The position numbers and the translations under genes are program-made. The notes under the pieces are model-generated. The model saw only the letters and a list, made by a program, of their open reading frames with translations. It made no database searches and was not told the DNA's origin. DNA of 64,000 bases from Candidatus Schekmanbacteria bacterium (GTDB lineage: Bacteria > CSSED10-310 > JACPHN01), in assembly GCA_016188575.1 (NCBI GenBank), contig JACPHN010000086.1:29885-93884 (forward strand), written 5' to 3'. Within the stretch, counting starts at the first letter, position 1. Each line of letters begins with the position of its first letter. This document shows positions 9,249 through 18,666 of this stretch, piece by piece.

Positions 9249-10547
9249 TCACGAAAGCCGCCCGTCCTCCGCGACAAACGCGGCGAAGCCTCGTCGGTCC
9301 CGGGTCGCTTGCGCGATGCGCGTCATCGCCTCCTCGAGGTCGGGCAGTCCCGTGGCGATCGAGATTCTCAGGAAGTGCTTGCCTTCGGAGCCGATTATGC
9401 CGAACGAGCGCCGGTCCATCACGGCGAGGTGGTAGCGAAACAGCAGGAACATGCGGAAGATCGTCGCCGGGCTCGTGGTCGAACGTCGGGCCGCAGGAAG
9501 CGACGCGTAGAAGTCGATCGCTCCCAGGTCCTGCAGCGCCCCGCCTACGTTTGGGAAAACGTAAAACGCGCCCTTCGGCTGCTGACAGGTGATGCCTGGA
9601 ATGGCGTTTAGACGGCTGACGACAACGTCACGCCGCTCCTGGAAAGCGCGCACCATCCTCGCTATTTCCACAGCGCTCTCGGGCGCTTCGATCCCGACCT
9701 TGGCGCCCATCTGGTTGTAGGCGGGGACGCAGGAGAAGTAGTTGATGTTGAGCGTCTTGAAGTGCGCCGCTTCGTCCGCCGTGGGGAGCACCGCCCAGCC
9801 GAGCCGGCCGCCCGTCCAGGAATAGCTCTTCGACACTCCGGAGACGATCAAGGTCCTTTCGGCCATGCCCGGGAGGCTCGCTATCGAGAAGTGCGTGCTG
9901 CCGTCGAAGAGGATCTCTTCATAGACCTCGTCGGAGTACACGCGCGCCTCGGCCGGCGCGCGGTCCCGAATCACAGCGGCGATGGACAAGAGCTGATCGC
10001 GAGAGGCGACGCCACCCGTAGGGTTGGAGGGAAAGTTGAGGATGATGAGCTTGGTGCGCTCGGAAATGAGCGGAGCCAGGTCGTCCCCCGTACAGGCGAA
10101 GCCTTTCACCTCTTCGAGATGCTGCGGCACCGGCCTCGCCGCGACGTACCCCGCCAACGATTCATAGATCGGAAATCCGGGGCTCGGATAGATCACCTCG
10201 TCGCCGGGGTCACAGTACGTCTGCAGCGCAAATGCGATGGCCGGCTTCGCGCCGGGGAGCACCACGACGCGCTCGGGCGAGATGCTCATGTGGCGGCGCC
10301 TGCCCATGTCGCGGGCAATCGCCTCGCGTAAGGGCAGGATGCCTTGCGGGTCACAGTAGTGCGTGAGGTCGAGATCGAGCTGCCGTTTGACTTCCGCCGA
10401 AATGTGCCGGGGCAGCGGAAAGTCGGGTTCGCCCAGGTTGCACTTGATGACGCGGTGGCCCGCTTCCTCGACCTCGCGGATATAGGGTCCCACTTTGAAC
10501 GCGTTCTCCGTGCCGATGAGCTCGGCGCGCTTCGCGAAGATTCCCAT
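9249..10547 (-). CDS. Class I/II PLP-dependent aminotransferase
   Basis: A 432-residue fold-type I aminotransferase. Key residues are in place: NLGEPDF near residue 37, PSNPTGG with N175, D206 in YSDEVYEE, the Schiff-base lysine K240 in GVSKSYSWTGGRLGW, and R248 of the phosphate pocket. An open frame extends upstream to 10952, but I start at 10547 because GGGAG lies 7-8 bases before the ATG and homology begins with MGIFAKRAELI. The upstream extension is low-complexity and overlaps insertion-sequence debris. The substrate is probably aspartate/alanine-like or a small amino acid, but the sequence does not settle it. It is the first gene of an operon with the transketolase-like enzyme. Confidence 0.88.
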   Translation of the reverse strand: MGIFAKRAELIGTENAFKVGPYIREVEEAGHRVIKCNLGEPDFPLPRHISAEVKRQLDLDLTHYCDPQGILPLREAIARDMGRRRHMSISPERVVVLPGAKPAIAFALQTYCDPGDEVIYPSPGFPIYESLAGYVAARPVPQHLEEVKGFACTGDDLAPLISERTKLIILNFPSNPTGGVASRDQLLSIAAVIRDRAPAEARVYSDEVYEEILFDGSTHFSIASLPGMAERTLIVSGVSKSYSWTGGRLGWAVLPTADEAAHFKTLNINYFSCVPAYNQMGAKVGIEAPESAVEIARMVRAFQERRDVVVSRLNAIPGITCQQPKGAFYVFPNVGGALQDLGAIDFYASLPAARRSTTSPATIFRMFLLFRYHLAVMDRRSFGIIGSEGKHFLRISIATGLPDLEEAMTRIAQATRDRRGFAAFVAEDGRLS

Positions 10548-10861
10548 GTCGTTGGCTCCCGGCGGCCGCGTTTCAATGCGCAGCGATGAGCTGCTCGAGC
10601 GAAGGTGCATCCGGCAGTCTAGGCTGCCCGGGCCATCGAGGCAAGCTTGTGGCTGGCGGGCGGGAGCGGCGGGCGGCGGGCGGCGGCACGCCGCCCCGAT
10701 CGAGCGAGTAGGGCAGCCCTGGCCGCGGCGCGGGTGAACCCGCCATCGACGAGGTCCGCCCGCGACCACATGCCCGGCGTATTCGCCGGCGAGAAGGCTT
10801 GGGAGGGGAGCAAGAATAACTTGAACAACTTCGGTCAAACTGCAGGGCCTCTGGGCTGCAG

Positions 10862-11107
10862 TCCGTGAGCTTCTTACGTCCAGCGCCCGGAGCGCGGATC
10901 GGGCCTCGCCTGCCATTCGCAATGGCCATCTCCGCCTCCGTCTCTGGGCCAAAGCCGGCTCCCCTCAGCGCGGCCAGACCAGCATGAATTGTCGTACGTG
11001 ACATGCCAGTTGCAGCGGCAACCGTGCTGACCCCACCGTGGCCCAGGCTGCGCGCTTCCACCGCCGCCCATATGCGCAGAGTGGCCTGATCGAGACAAAT
11101 CGAATGT
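10862..11107 (-). pseudogene. N-terminal remnant of an ISAzo13-type transposase
   Basis: Read on the minus strand, this gives LDQATLRIWAAVEARSLG, then GVSTVAAATGMSRTTIHAGL, then GRRGPIRAPGAGRKKLTD. This is the helix-turn-helix N-terminus characteristic of ISAzo13-family transposases (…GRKKLTDTDP…). A stop codon lies in frame upstream (about 11117), and the homology breaks off after CSPEAL, so the whole DDE domain is missing. It lies between the aminotransferase operon and another remnant, marking an old insertion. No terminal inverted repeats were recognised. Confidence 0.6.
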
Positions 11108-11207
11108 TGTCAACGCGCGCACGTTCTTATTCCTCCCGTGGTGGGGGTCTTTTTTTGGAGGGGGGTATTTTTCTTGTCAGCAGCCGCCCCGAAACGTGAA
11201 TTTCTTG

Positions 11208-11529
11208 CTATTTTCCTCCTGCTGGGGGTCGGGGGACGCCTGGCAGGCTGCGGCATTCGTCATTGTTTGCAAGAAGGTGCGGCAAGGGAAGATGAGCTGC
11301 CCACTGGCGGTCTGAGATCTGGTTGCCAAGTTTGTACCAGACCAGCTTGTGCAGAAGTGTATTCTCGGGACTCGCGAAGCGGACGGTGACTTTTCCCTCG
11401 GGCATCCCAGCCGAAAGCGCGAGCCATCAGGTCGGGCTCTATCCAGCGCGAAGAAACTCGAAGCGCCTGCTCGCGTGCGTCGGCGTTCGGGTGGCGCCGA
11501 CGGACGTCCAGCAGCGCCAGCTCTTGCAC
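11208..11529 (-). pseudogene. Decayed nucleotidyltransferase-like (AbiEii-type) gene fragment
   Basis: Two minus-strand frames together resemble a small uncharacterised family. One frame (from 11529) gives EPDLMARAFGWDARGK. The other (from 11405) continues with KVTVRFASPENTLLHKLVWY and KLGNQISDRQW. Intact relatives read 'ASPEDTILAKLRWYRLGGEVSDRQWRDVLG'. The two halves are out of frame and a middle segment is missing, so this is a frameshifted and deleted remnant. Family naming is from remembered motif similarity and needs a profile search. Confidence 0.45.
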
Positions 11530-11765
11530 GGGGCCCAGAGGGAATGATAGGGGATCCCGGAGGGGCGGTCGCCTCCGGTCCGGACCTGCAGGGTGCCGGG
11601 CGGCGCGCCCCGGCCGGCTGCGCGCTGGTCGGGGACCGCTTCCGGGTCAGCTTGGCCACTACCCGGCGGAGGGAGGCTTTCGGATGAGCACGGGGGCCCC
11701 GGGCTGGGCAACCTTGAGGCTGTCGATCAGCACGCTTGGGACAATCCAACGAGGAGGTGGGACGC

Positions 11766-14084
11766 ATGATCAGTCGGTGCGGCGTTGGCGCGGCATCAGC
11801 CTTGAACGCCCTGGCCTTGGCTGTGGAGAGGCTCAGATCGCCCTGGACCGGCGGTGGCCCTGGCCCCTCACGCCGGCGCAAGCGCGGCTCCGGAGTGGCC
11901 ACGACCCTCAGGCGGGCCGCCGTGCTCGGCCTCCTCGCCGGTGCGCTGGCGCTCGCCCCGGGCGCCACCCCCGGGCGCGCCGCCAGCACCGCGTGGGCTC
12001 CCATCGGCCCCTACGGCGGCCCGCTCCTCTGCATCGCCATCGACCCGGCCAACCCCGTGGTCCGCTACGCGGGTTCGGCCGTCGGCATCTTCAAGAGCAC
12101 CGATGAGGGAACGACCTGGTTCCACCTCACCCCGACCTACCGCAACCTGCTTGTCACCGAGCTCGTCATCGCGCCAGACGGCGCGCTGTGGGCGGTGGCA
12201 AGCGACGCCGATCGCAGCGGTCTGCTGCGAAGCAGCGACGCCGGCGCGAGCTGGACCTGGGTCCCCCTCGATCCGCTCGACTGGGTGTGGTGGCTCGTTG
12301 CCGACCCGGCGAACGCAGCAACGCTCTACGTCTCCGACCATCGCTCCGGGGGCATCTACCGCACTACCGACGGCGGCGCCACCTGGCAGCCACTGCTCGA
12401 CCGCTGCCCGGTGTCGCCGACCGGTAGCTCCACGGTGAATCTGGTGGCGATCGACCCGCTCGACACGCGCGTCCTCTATGCCTTCTCCGCTCAGGGGCTG
12501 TGCAAGAGCAGCGACGCCGGGGCGACTTGGAGCTTCACCGACATGGGCATTCCGCCGAACCGCCTGACCACGGGCCTTGGCTGGTTCACACTGGACCCAG
12601 GTGTCCCGGGAAGGATCTATGCCGGGCTGGGCAACTGGGGACTGTCGATCAGCACGGATGGCGGGGCGACCTGGGCGCACCAGAGCCCCTTCGGGGCCGA
12701 AACGGGCCACCCTATCAACTACGCCGAGCGCGTGGTGATCGACTCGGTCGCACGGTCGACGATCTACGACCTCAACTACCGGAGCACCGACGCGGGGGCC
12801 ACCTGGGTGTGGCTCGAGGCCGGTGAAATCTACGGCACCGCCTGCTCCTCGAATCTCGCGGCCGTTCCGGGCGCGGCGGGCGGGCTGACGGCCACATCGT
12901 CCCGCGGGGGGGTGTGTCGGAGCTCCGACGGGGGCACGAGCTGGACCCGCGCGGCCGCCGGGCTGCACACCCGGGGCGCACAGTACGTGGCCGCCGACCC
13001 GTTTGACGCGGGGTCGGTCTACGTCGGGGCGTCCGGCATTGTGGGCCTGTTCAAGACGACGGATGGCGGCGCGAGCTGGTCCGTCACCGGCGACGGGGCC
13101 CCCGAGATCCTCGGTTTCACGCCCGAGCCGGTGGTCGACCCGATGGCGAGCGGCCGGATCTACTCGCGGTCCACGGCGGACGGCCTCTGGCGCAGCACCG
13201 ATGGCGGCGCGAGCTGGCTTCAGCTCGGCTTCGGGGATTGCTTCGCTCCGTCCCACGGCCCGGATGCGTTCGCGATCCACCCCGGCGATTCCGCCATCTT
13301 GCTCGCGGGCAGCTGGGGTAACGAGCTGTGCCGGAGCACGGATGCGGGGGGCACCTGGGCGTCCGTGAACCCGGCGGGGCCGAGCAACGGTTTCTTCGGC
13401 GTGATCGACTTCGACGATGCCCGCCCCGCGGACGTCTATGCGGGCATGGCGGTGACAGGGGGCGTCTGGAAGAGCACCGACGGAGGGCTCACCTGGTTCC
13501 AGCTCGTGGTGCGCGACATTTCTGATGTCGACGAGCTAGCGGTGCATCCGGTCACCCCGGGGGTGGTGCTCGTCTCGGGGGAGAACACGAGGATCCCGCG
13601 GGACGACTACTTCCTGCGCAGCACGGACGGCGGGGCAACATGGAGCGACGCGACCGCCGGGTGGCCGGGCGGCAGCGAGACCCCCGCCGCCATGGACATC
13701 CTGGGCGACCCGACCGCGCCCGGGACCTTCTACGCTGCTGTCAATTACCTCGCGCAGGGGGGAGTCTATCGGAGCACGGACGGCGGGCTGAGCTGGGCGG
13801 CGATTCGCGAGGGGCTGTTCGACATTGACGTGTGGCAGTTGGCGCTGTCGACCGCCGCCCCGGCCCGGCTCTACGCGGCGGCGAACGACTTCTCGCTGAC
13901 CAATGGTGGCGGCGCGGGAGTATTCTCGATCGACCTGCCGGTGACCGAGCCGGTGCCGGCGTTCGGATCGGGCGCCGCGCTGCTGCTCCTGGCGCCGGGG
14001 CTGCACGCTGCGCGGCGGCGCCGGCAGCGGGCGGAGCGGCCGGGGGGCCGGCAAAATCTCCGTTCCAGCAGGGACCACGAATAA
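11766..14084 (+). CDS. Exported Asp-box (BNR) beta-propeller protein with C-terminal membrane anchor
   Basis: About 772 residues. ATG 11766 is chosen because GAGGAGG lies 8 bases upstream. A GTG at 11896 would instead begin right at the Sec signal peptide (RRAAVLGLLAGALALAPGAT), so the true start may be shorter. The body carries about thirteen Asp boxes of the form S-[ST]-D-x-G-x-[ST]-W (STDEGTTW, SSDAGASW, TTDGGATW, STDGGASW, STDAGGTW, STDGGLSW and others), i.e. probably two beta-propellers as in VPS10/sortilin-like and BNR-repeat proteins. The C-terminus is VPAFGSGAALLLLAPGLHA followed by an Arg cluster, which resembles a CTERM-type sorting or anchoring tail. It is probably surface-attached. 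No sigma-54 site was found upstream. Confidence 0.8.
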   Translation: MISRCGVGAASALNALALAVERLRSPWTGGGPGPSRRRKRGSGVATTLRRAAVLGLLAGALALAPGATPGRAASTAWAPIGPYGGPLLCIAIDPANPVVRYAGSAVGIFKSTDEGTTWFHLTPTYRNLLVTELVIAPDGALWAVASDADRSGLLRSSDAGASWTWVPLDPLDWVWWLVADPANAATLYVSDHRSGGIYRTTDGGATWQPLLDRCPVSPTGSSTVNLVAIDPLDTRVLYAFSAQGLCKSSDAGATWSFTDMGIPPNRLTTGLGWFTLDPGVPGRIYAGLGNWGLSISTDGGATWAHQSPFGAETGHPINYAERVVIDSVARSTIYDLNYRSTDAGATWVWLEAGEIYGTACSSNLAAVPGAAGGLTATSSRGGVCRSSDGGTSWTRAAAGLHTRGAQYVAADPFDAGSVYVGASGIVGLFKTTDGGASWSVTGDGAPEILGFTPEPVVDPMASGRIYSRSTADGLWRSTDGGASWLQLGFGDCFAPSHGPDAFAIHPGDSAILLAGSWGNELCRSTDAGGTWASVNPAGPSNGFFGVIDFDDARPADVYAGMAVTGGVWKSTDGGLTWFQLVVRDISDVDELAVHPVTPGVVLVSGENTRIPRDDYFLRSTDGGATWSDATAGWPGGSETPAAMDILGDPTAPGTFYAAVNYLAQGGVYRSTDGGLSWAAIREGLFDIDVWQLALSTAAPARLYAAANDFSLTNGGGAGVFSIDLPVTEPVPAFGSGAALLLLAPGLHAARRRRQRAERPGGRQNLRSSRDHE

Positions 14085-14590
14085 TCGCTGCGTACAGCCG
14101 CAGCGCGGCATACGGCCGGTGCGTGGTGGCGCGCAGCGCCTGCTCCGCCGCGCGCCGCCGCTCTTGGATCCCAAACAGCCGCGTCGCCCCGAACGCCGCG
14201 AGCGCCCGCACCTCGAGGCGCAAATGGAAGAATCCAACCTCCTATGTGCCTCGCGCCCGAGAAACACGGCCTCGTCGCCGGCCGGCCGACATTGGCCGCA
14301 AATCCCGTGGACACTGAGATGCGTTTGCCGCGTCGTGGCGTGGCGGGGGCACGGATGCGGCGGCGTCCCCGAACGCAGCGCCGAGGGCAGCTCGAAACGG
14401 GGATCCGCTGGCTGCGAAGTTGACGACCAACATTGGGCTCCCCCCAGGAGAAGGTGACGATCCTTGACGAAGCGCGGAAAGGTCGGCTTCGACCTTGGCG
14501 ACCTTACACGCCTCGTCAATCGCATTCCGCGGGAGGGTGCCGGGGCGACGCGGCTCGCCGCCCCAGCCGGGACCGGTGCGCGCGGGGTGT
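14085..14590. other. 506-base interval with no recognised gene
   Basis: Open frames exist on both strands here (for example minus-strand 14242-14610), as expected in GC-rich DNA, but none shows a recognisable family motif with a good ribosome binding site. It lies between the convergent Asp-box gene and the metalloprotease-like gene. A decayed gene cannot be excluded. Confidence 0.4.
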
Positions 14591-16813
14591 CTACTCGTCT
14601 TCGCCTCCACCGCCCCGGCTGAAGACGGCCTCGCCGTCCCGGACGATTTCGAGCTGCAAGCCTTCCAGATTGCCGAGCTTGATGATCCCGCCGGTTGCGG
14701 GATCTCCGGTCAGCCGGCCGGAGAGATAGGCGGTGCCGTAGTCACCCTGCGTAATGACCGTCACGGTGCCGTCCACCTTGTCGAGGATCACCGAGCCACT
14801 GTCGAACGTACCGGCCTCGATTTGGCCTCCCCGGGCACGTTCGGCGAAGGTGTCGTAGCCTTCGTACGCCTGGTACGCGCGCCCGACCCAATCGCCAACG
14901 CCCGGCATGGACTGGAGCATGTCGAGCGAAAACTTGCCGAGGTACCAGGAGGCATCGTGCTGCTGGTACTGCCTGGTCAGCTCGTTCGCGGCGGGACCGA
15001 CAAGACGGTCGTTCTTCACCGCGTCCCACATGCCGGACTCGGGGAAGATCGTGCTGAGCTGGGGAGAGGAGCCGGCGAAGCGCTGTCCGGTCAGACTGCG
15101 CTCGAGCTCTTCCGACAGACCGACTTGCTCGGCGACCTGGCGCATCGCGTCAATATTTTGCGGCGAGGCGGCACCAACGAAACGCGCAAACGGGGTATTG
15201 TACCCTCCGCCCGGCGCGGCCTCGGCGATCAGTCCCGAGAGCGCCTCGGCCGCCTCGCCGCGATCATCGCGATCGCCGGACTCCACTCGCTTCTGGAACC
15301 AGTCGGTGACCGCCTTGGCGTCGTCGCCGCTCATCCATTTTTCGGTGCCGATGAAATCGGTCGGTGACTTTTCGCCGAGGGTGTCGGCAGCGCGGAATTC
15401 GACGTCCACCTGCCTGCCGTCGACGGTGAGGGAACCCTGGTCTTGATCCGCGCGTCCGGCGGCGAGCTCGCTTCGCGACAGGGGCTTGCCACTCGCCATG
15501 GCGGCCGCGAACAATTGCCCTTCGTCGCCACGAGTGTCACGACCGCCAAGCTGGCCGTCCAGGTGATGGCCGGACTCCTCGAGGATCGTCGCCATGAGCT
15601 CTTGCGGATCGTTTGCCAGCTTTTCGTTGACGAGGATAGTTCCGCCGTTTTCAGGGGAGTAAGCCCCGTGATTTCCACGCAGCGAAGCGTCATCGACCAT
15701 ACGGACGTTGGCAGGGACGGGGAAGCTCCCATCCTTGGCCTGCTGCACGAGGGCGTCGAGCTTGTCATCGCTGAGCTTGTCGCCGAAGATTTGCTGAAGG
15801 ATCTGGCGGAAGTTGCTCTCGTTCGTCTGCGCCATCGTCTGCATCCAGTCTTGCAGGCCGGACACGGTGTTGGCGAGAGCGGGGTTCTGAGCGGCGGCGC
15901 CGGGCGCGACGCCCCTGTTTTGGCCGGCAGCCTCCGCCTGGCCGGCTCCGAACATCCCGGCGGCCAGCGACGGGCTCGTAACGGGTCCACCGAGCGCCTG
16001 CTGCTGTTCCGCGGGGAGTTGGCTGAGGTTGGTAATCATCGCCTGACTTGGCGGCGGGGACTGGGGAGGGTTGCCCATGAGCGCTTCCGCACCCGTCAGG
16101 ACAGTCGCCTTGGTGCCCGCGGGAATTCCCGAGAGGCGCGTCATTTCGGGCGGACTTGCCTGGACGTCCGCGAGAATGACATCGGGATTCGCTTTGAGGA
16201 TGGCGGCGAGCTCGGCGGGCTGCTCGGGCCAGGTTCCGCCGTTCAGCCGCATGATCTTTTCGGAGTCGAGCGCCATGACGCGGGTCGGCTGGGGATTGCG
16301 ACCGTGCAGGCCGGTCACGCTCAGCACCATGTCGCCGCCGTCGGTGGTGGTAGCGAAGCGGGGATGGCCGACGCCGGGCTGGCCGTGGTAACTCGCCTTT
16401 TCCGAGTAACGGCCGGTGACGTTGGCTCCGTAAGCCTGGCTACCGCCGTACCAGAGGCTGTTGACGAGGTCGGCGCCACCGGCCTTGGCGCCCGACGTTT
16501 GTGTTGCCGCGGCCTTGTGCAGCGTTGTCGCGCCGCTGCGCAGATCCCCGGCGCGGAATCGCGGTCCCACGGGCATACCGCTGCCGTATGCCGGGGCCGC
16601 GGTAGGGGTCGCCGTCGCGGCCTTGAACAACTGGCGGATCGCGCCGCCTGAAGCGGTTCCCCCCCAATCGGTGAACCCTTGCCGGTTGGCGGAGCCGGCC
16701 TCGTTCACGGCGGGCTGCTCGGCCGGTGCCGGCTTGGCAACGGGCGCCGCTTCGTCCACGTGCTGGGGGTGAATGATGGGGGTGTTTGCGTCCGTCTTGC
16801 CGATCGTGCTCAT
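14591..16813 (-). CDS. Large signal-less protein with a putative zinc-metalloprotease motif (EExGHxxD...GDEG)
   Basis: 740 residues from ATG 16813, which has AGGAG 7 bases upstream. The N-terminal 60 residues are Pro/Ala-rich with no signal peptide. Residues about 80-240 are a globular region with SYHGQPGVGHPRFATTTDGG. The centre has LEESGHHLDGQLGG (411-424), then GDEGQLF (429-435) and a SLTVDGRQVDVEF strand. This order (EExGHxxD, GDEG-hydrophobic-F, then T/VTVDGQ) is found in large bacterial calcium-binding/hemolysin-type proteins and looks like a zinc site. The C-terminus is beta-rich (VILDKVDGTVTVITQGDYGT). It resembles type I- or type III-secreted proteins lacking a Sec signal. A near-consensus sigma-54 promoter lies upstream. 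Protease activity is inferred only. Confidence 0.65.
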   Translation of the reverse strand: MSTIGKTDANTPIIHPQHVDEAAPVAKPAPAEQPAVNEAGSANRQGFTDWGGTASGGAIRQLFKAATATPTAAPAYGSGMPVGPRFRAGDLRSGATTLHKAAATQTSGAKAGGADLVNSLWYGGSQAYGANVTGRYSEKASYHGQPGVGHPRFATTTDGGDMVLSVTGLHGRNPQPTRVMALDSEKIMRLNGGTWPEQPAELAAILKANPDVILADVQASPPEMTRLSGIPAGTKATVLTGAEALMGNPPQSPPPSQAMITNLSQLPAEQQQALGGPVTSPSLAAGMFGAGQAEAAGQNRGVAPGAAAQNPALANTVSGLQDWMQTMAQTNESNFRQILQQIFGDKLSDDKLDALVQQAKDGSFPVPANVRMVDDASLRGNHGAYSPENGGTILVNEKLANDPQELMATILEESGHHLDGQLGGRDTRGDEGQLFAAAMASGKPLSRSELAAGRADQDQGSLTVDGRQVDVEFRAADTLGEKSPTDFIGTEKWMSGDDAKAVTDWFQKRVESGDRDDRGEAAEALSGLIAEAAPGGGYNTPFARFVGAASPQNIDAMRQVAEQVGLSEELERSLTGQRFAGSSPQLSTIFPESGMWDAVKNDRLVGPAANELTRQYQQHDASWYLGKFSLDMLQSMPGVGDWVGRAYQAYEGYDTFAERARGGQIEAGTFDSGSVILDKVDGTVTVITQGDYGTAYLSGRLTGDPATGGIIKLGNLEGLQLEIVRDGEAVFSRGGGGEDE

Positions 16814-16884
16814 CGTCGAGCTCCTGTATCCGGGTTGCCGGGGTGCGGTGGGCGGCGCCACCGGTAGGCCGTCACCTCACGAGC

Positions 16885-16900
16885 TGCAATAGACGTGCCA
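16885..16900 (-). promoter_or_regulatory. Near-consensus sigma-54 promoter for the metalloprotease-like gene
   Basis: The minus strand reads TGGCACGTCTATTGCA, matching TGGCACG-N4-TTGCA with GG-N10-GC spacing. The predicted transcript start is near 16874, 61 nt before the ATG at 16813. This is one of the two best matches in the window. Confidence 0.75.
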
Positions 16901-17127
16901 GTGGACTTTCCGGGGCGGAGCCGCAGCCAATCGCCCTGGACTCACGCCTCCTCCCCGCGGTCGCGTGCGCCGAACACACAAATGAAGAGACCAGGCGTTG
17001 CCGTCCCGCCCGATCGTGCCCCAGCGACCGCCCGCTCCGCGGCGCGGGCGTGACCTGCGAGAGCGAAACCGCCGCGGCGCGGTCCCGCACTCTAGCATCC
17101 GCAGATCACTGGCGCACGACACGGTAT

Positions 17128-17168
17128 CTGTTCCCTCCTCGCCTGTTTGGGCGAGGAGGGGCGAACAG
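17128..17168 (-). terminator. Strong hairpin downstream of the secreted-protein gene
   Basis: CCTCCTCGCC (17134-17143) pairs with GGCGAGGAGG (17150-17159) around a 6-base loop. An outer arm CTGTTC/GAACAG extends it past a 3-base bulge. It begins 9 bases past the stop codon of the minus-strand gene ending at 17177. There is no T-tract, so intrinsic termination is likely but not certain. It could alternatively stabilise the 3' end. Confidence 0.5.
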
Positions 17169-17176
17169 TGACGGGC

Positions 17177-18589
17177 TTACGAAAGTATCTGATCCATGCG
17201 CAAGAAGTCGAGGATCACCCAGAAATTGCACCCCATGCATCCGACCGGCCACGCAGAGCTGCGGGATTCGACGTGCAGGTCGCTCGCGATGAGCACGTCG
17301 TGATCCATGACGCCATGCGCAGGATTGACCATGAGCAATCTATTGAATCGCAGCATCTTGATGATCCGTTGCTGATGGAGGTCAGCCAGGGCGCGGTCAG
17401 CGGCGTTAGCAGCGCGCCGCAGCCCTGCGTACCACTCCACCGACGCGTCGAGGAACAGGTAGATCGACGACAGGTAGGGATTCAGCTTGCCGCCGTACCA
17501 CGGCTCGTAGGCGCCGAGAGACTGGCCGTTGAGGTGCAGATCCTGCCAGTAGCCGTGGGTCTCCAGGTAGTCGAAGGTGGAGTCGACGCGCTCCTTGAAC
17601 AGCTCCCGCAGTGCGTGTTGCGACGGCGTCAGGGCGGGCACGCGATAGGCCTGGCCGAGCGAGCCGAGAAGCTGCGGCAGCTCCCAAATGTAGATGCCGC
17701 CGCCGGCGCTTTCGTAATGGCCCGTGCTCTGGTTCCAGGCGCCCTCCTGGATAAGATTGATGACCGCGACGCCGAGCAGATCGTAGGCGGGCGACGAGGT
17801 TGCGTCGGCCAGGAGCATGTCATACTTGGCGACCTGAGACCCCAGGACGGTAAGGCTGTAGTCCAGACCTGTCCCGGCGATGGCCTCCTCGACTTTCTCC
17901 GGCGCCACGATAACGGCAAGGCTCACCGCCGCTGCGAGCGTAGCGATGGTCTTTTTCGCCACGACGCGCGTGATGAACGGACCGGTGTAATGCTCTGCGC
18001 CTTCGATGAGAACGGGCATTCCGGTCACCGCCGCGAAGAAGAGGTCGGGATCCTCGAACAGCGCGGCAACGGTGGCCGATGCTTCGGCGGCAAGCGTCTG
18101 CTTCAGGGCAATGACGAGGTCCTGGGGCGTGCCGGACGCTGGGTTCCAGTTGTTCAGCACGGCCTTCGTGGCCGCCGCGGCGGATCCGATCGCCGCCTTC
18201 TCGGCGAGATCGCGCAGGAGTTGCAGCTCGTGCTCGACGGCGAGGTCGGCGATGGTGGTGTTTCGCTCGCCGCCGAGCCGGTAGAGAGCAGCGACGGGCG
18301 CATAGGGGCCGTCGCCGCCGTCAGGCGTGAAGACGTGTTTTGCCACGTTCCAACCGGCGCCGTCCGCCTCCCAGTAGGAGCCTTCCATGAACGGATCGAG
18401 CGCGTCATCCTCGTCGATGAGCGTGTCGACCAGCGGCATGAGCCAGCCGCGAAACTCGTCCATGGGGTTGGCGCGCACCAGGCGCGGGAGGCGCGTGCCT
18501 GCGGCGGAGAGAACGGGGGCAGTGGCCACGGACGTGCCGAGCAGCATGGCCAGGGAGAGGGTGCCGTACCGTAGCTGCGTGGAGGTCAT
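17177..18589 (-). CDS. Secreted alpha-helical protein of unknown function
   Basis: 470 residues with a Sec signal peptide (YGTLSLAMLLGTSVATAPVLSAA). The mature part is mainly helical, with several acidic and aromatic motifs (EADGAGWNVAKH, YIWELPQLLGSLGQAY, YLETHGYWQDLHLNG, EPWYGGKLNPYLSS). The pattern of paired helices with W/Y-rich loops suggests an alpha/alpha-toroid-like fold, but I recognise no family. Cysteines near the C-terminus (VGCMGCNFW) form a CxxC that could be a disulfide. A sigma-54 promoter lies 67 nt upstream and a hairpin follows the stop, so it looks like a monocistronic unit of the proposed regulon. Confidence 0.7.
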   Translation of the reverse strand: MTSTQLRYGTLSLAMLLGTSVATAPVLSAAGTRLPRLVRANPMDEFRGWLMPLVDTLIDEDDALDPFMEGSYWEADGAGWNVAKHVFTPDGGDGPYAPVAALYRLGGERNTTIADLAVEHELQLLRDLAEKAAIGSAAAATKAVLNNWNPASGTPQDLVIALKQTLAAEASATVAALFEDPDLFFAAVTGMPVLIEGAEHYTGPFITRVVAKKTIATLAAAVSLAVIVAPEKVEEAIAGTGLDYSLTVLGSQVAKYDMLLADATSSPAYDLLGVAVINLIQEGAWNQSTGHYESAGGGIYIWELPQLLGSLGQAYRVPALTPSQHALRELFKERVDSTFDYLETHGYWQDLHLNGQSLGAYEPWYGGKLNPYLSSIYLFLDASVEWYAGLRRAANAADRALADLHQQRIIKMLRFNRLLMVNPAHGVMDHDVLIASDLHVESRSSAWPVGCMGCNFWVILDFLRMDQILS

Positions 18590-18666
18590 TGTCAGTCTCC
18601 TCAGTGGGGTGAAGTATTGGGTAAGGCGGCGCCGGGGAGCGCACCGCGGGATGCGGCCACTGGAGG

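Noticed and set aside
11868-13280. 470-residue minus-strand open frame opposite the Asp-box protein
   Set aside because: Mirror of the repeated Asp-box codons; composition is Arg/Gly-rich and without domains.
17177-18574. 475-residue plus-strand frame opposite the secreted protein
   Set aside because: The minus-strand gene has a signal peptide, sigma-54 promoter and terminator hairpin; the opposite frame has none.
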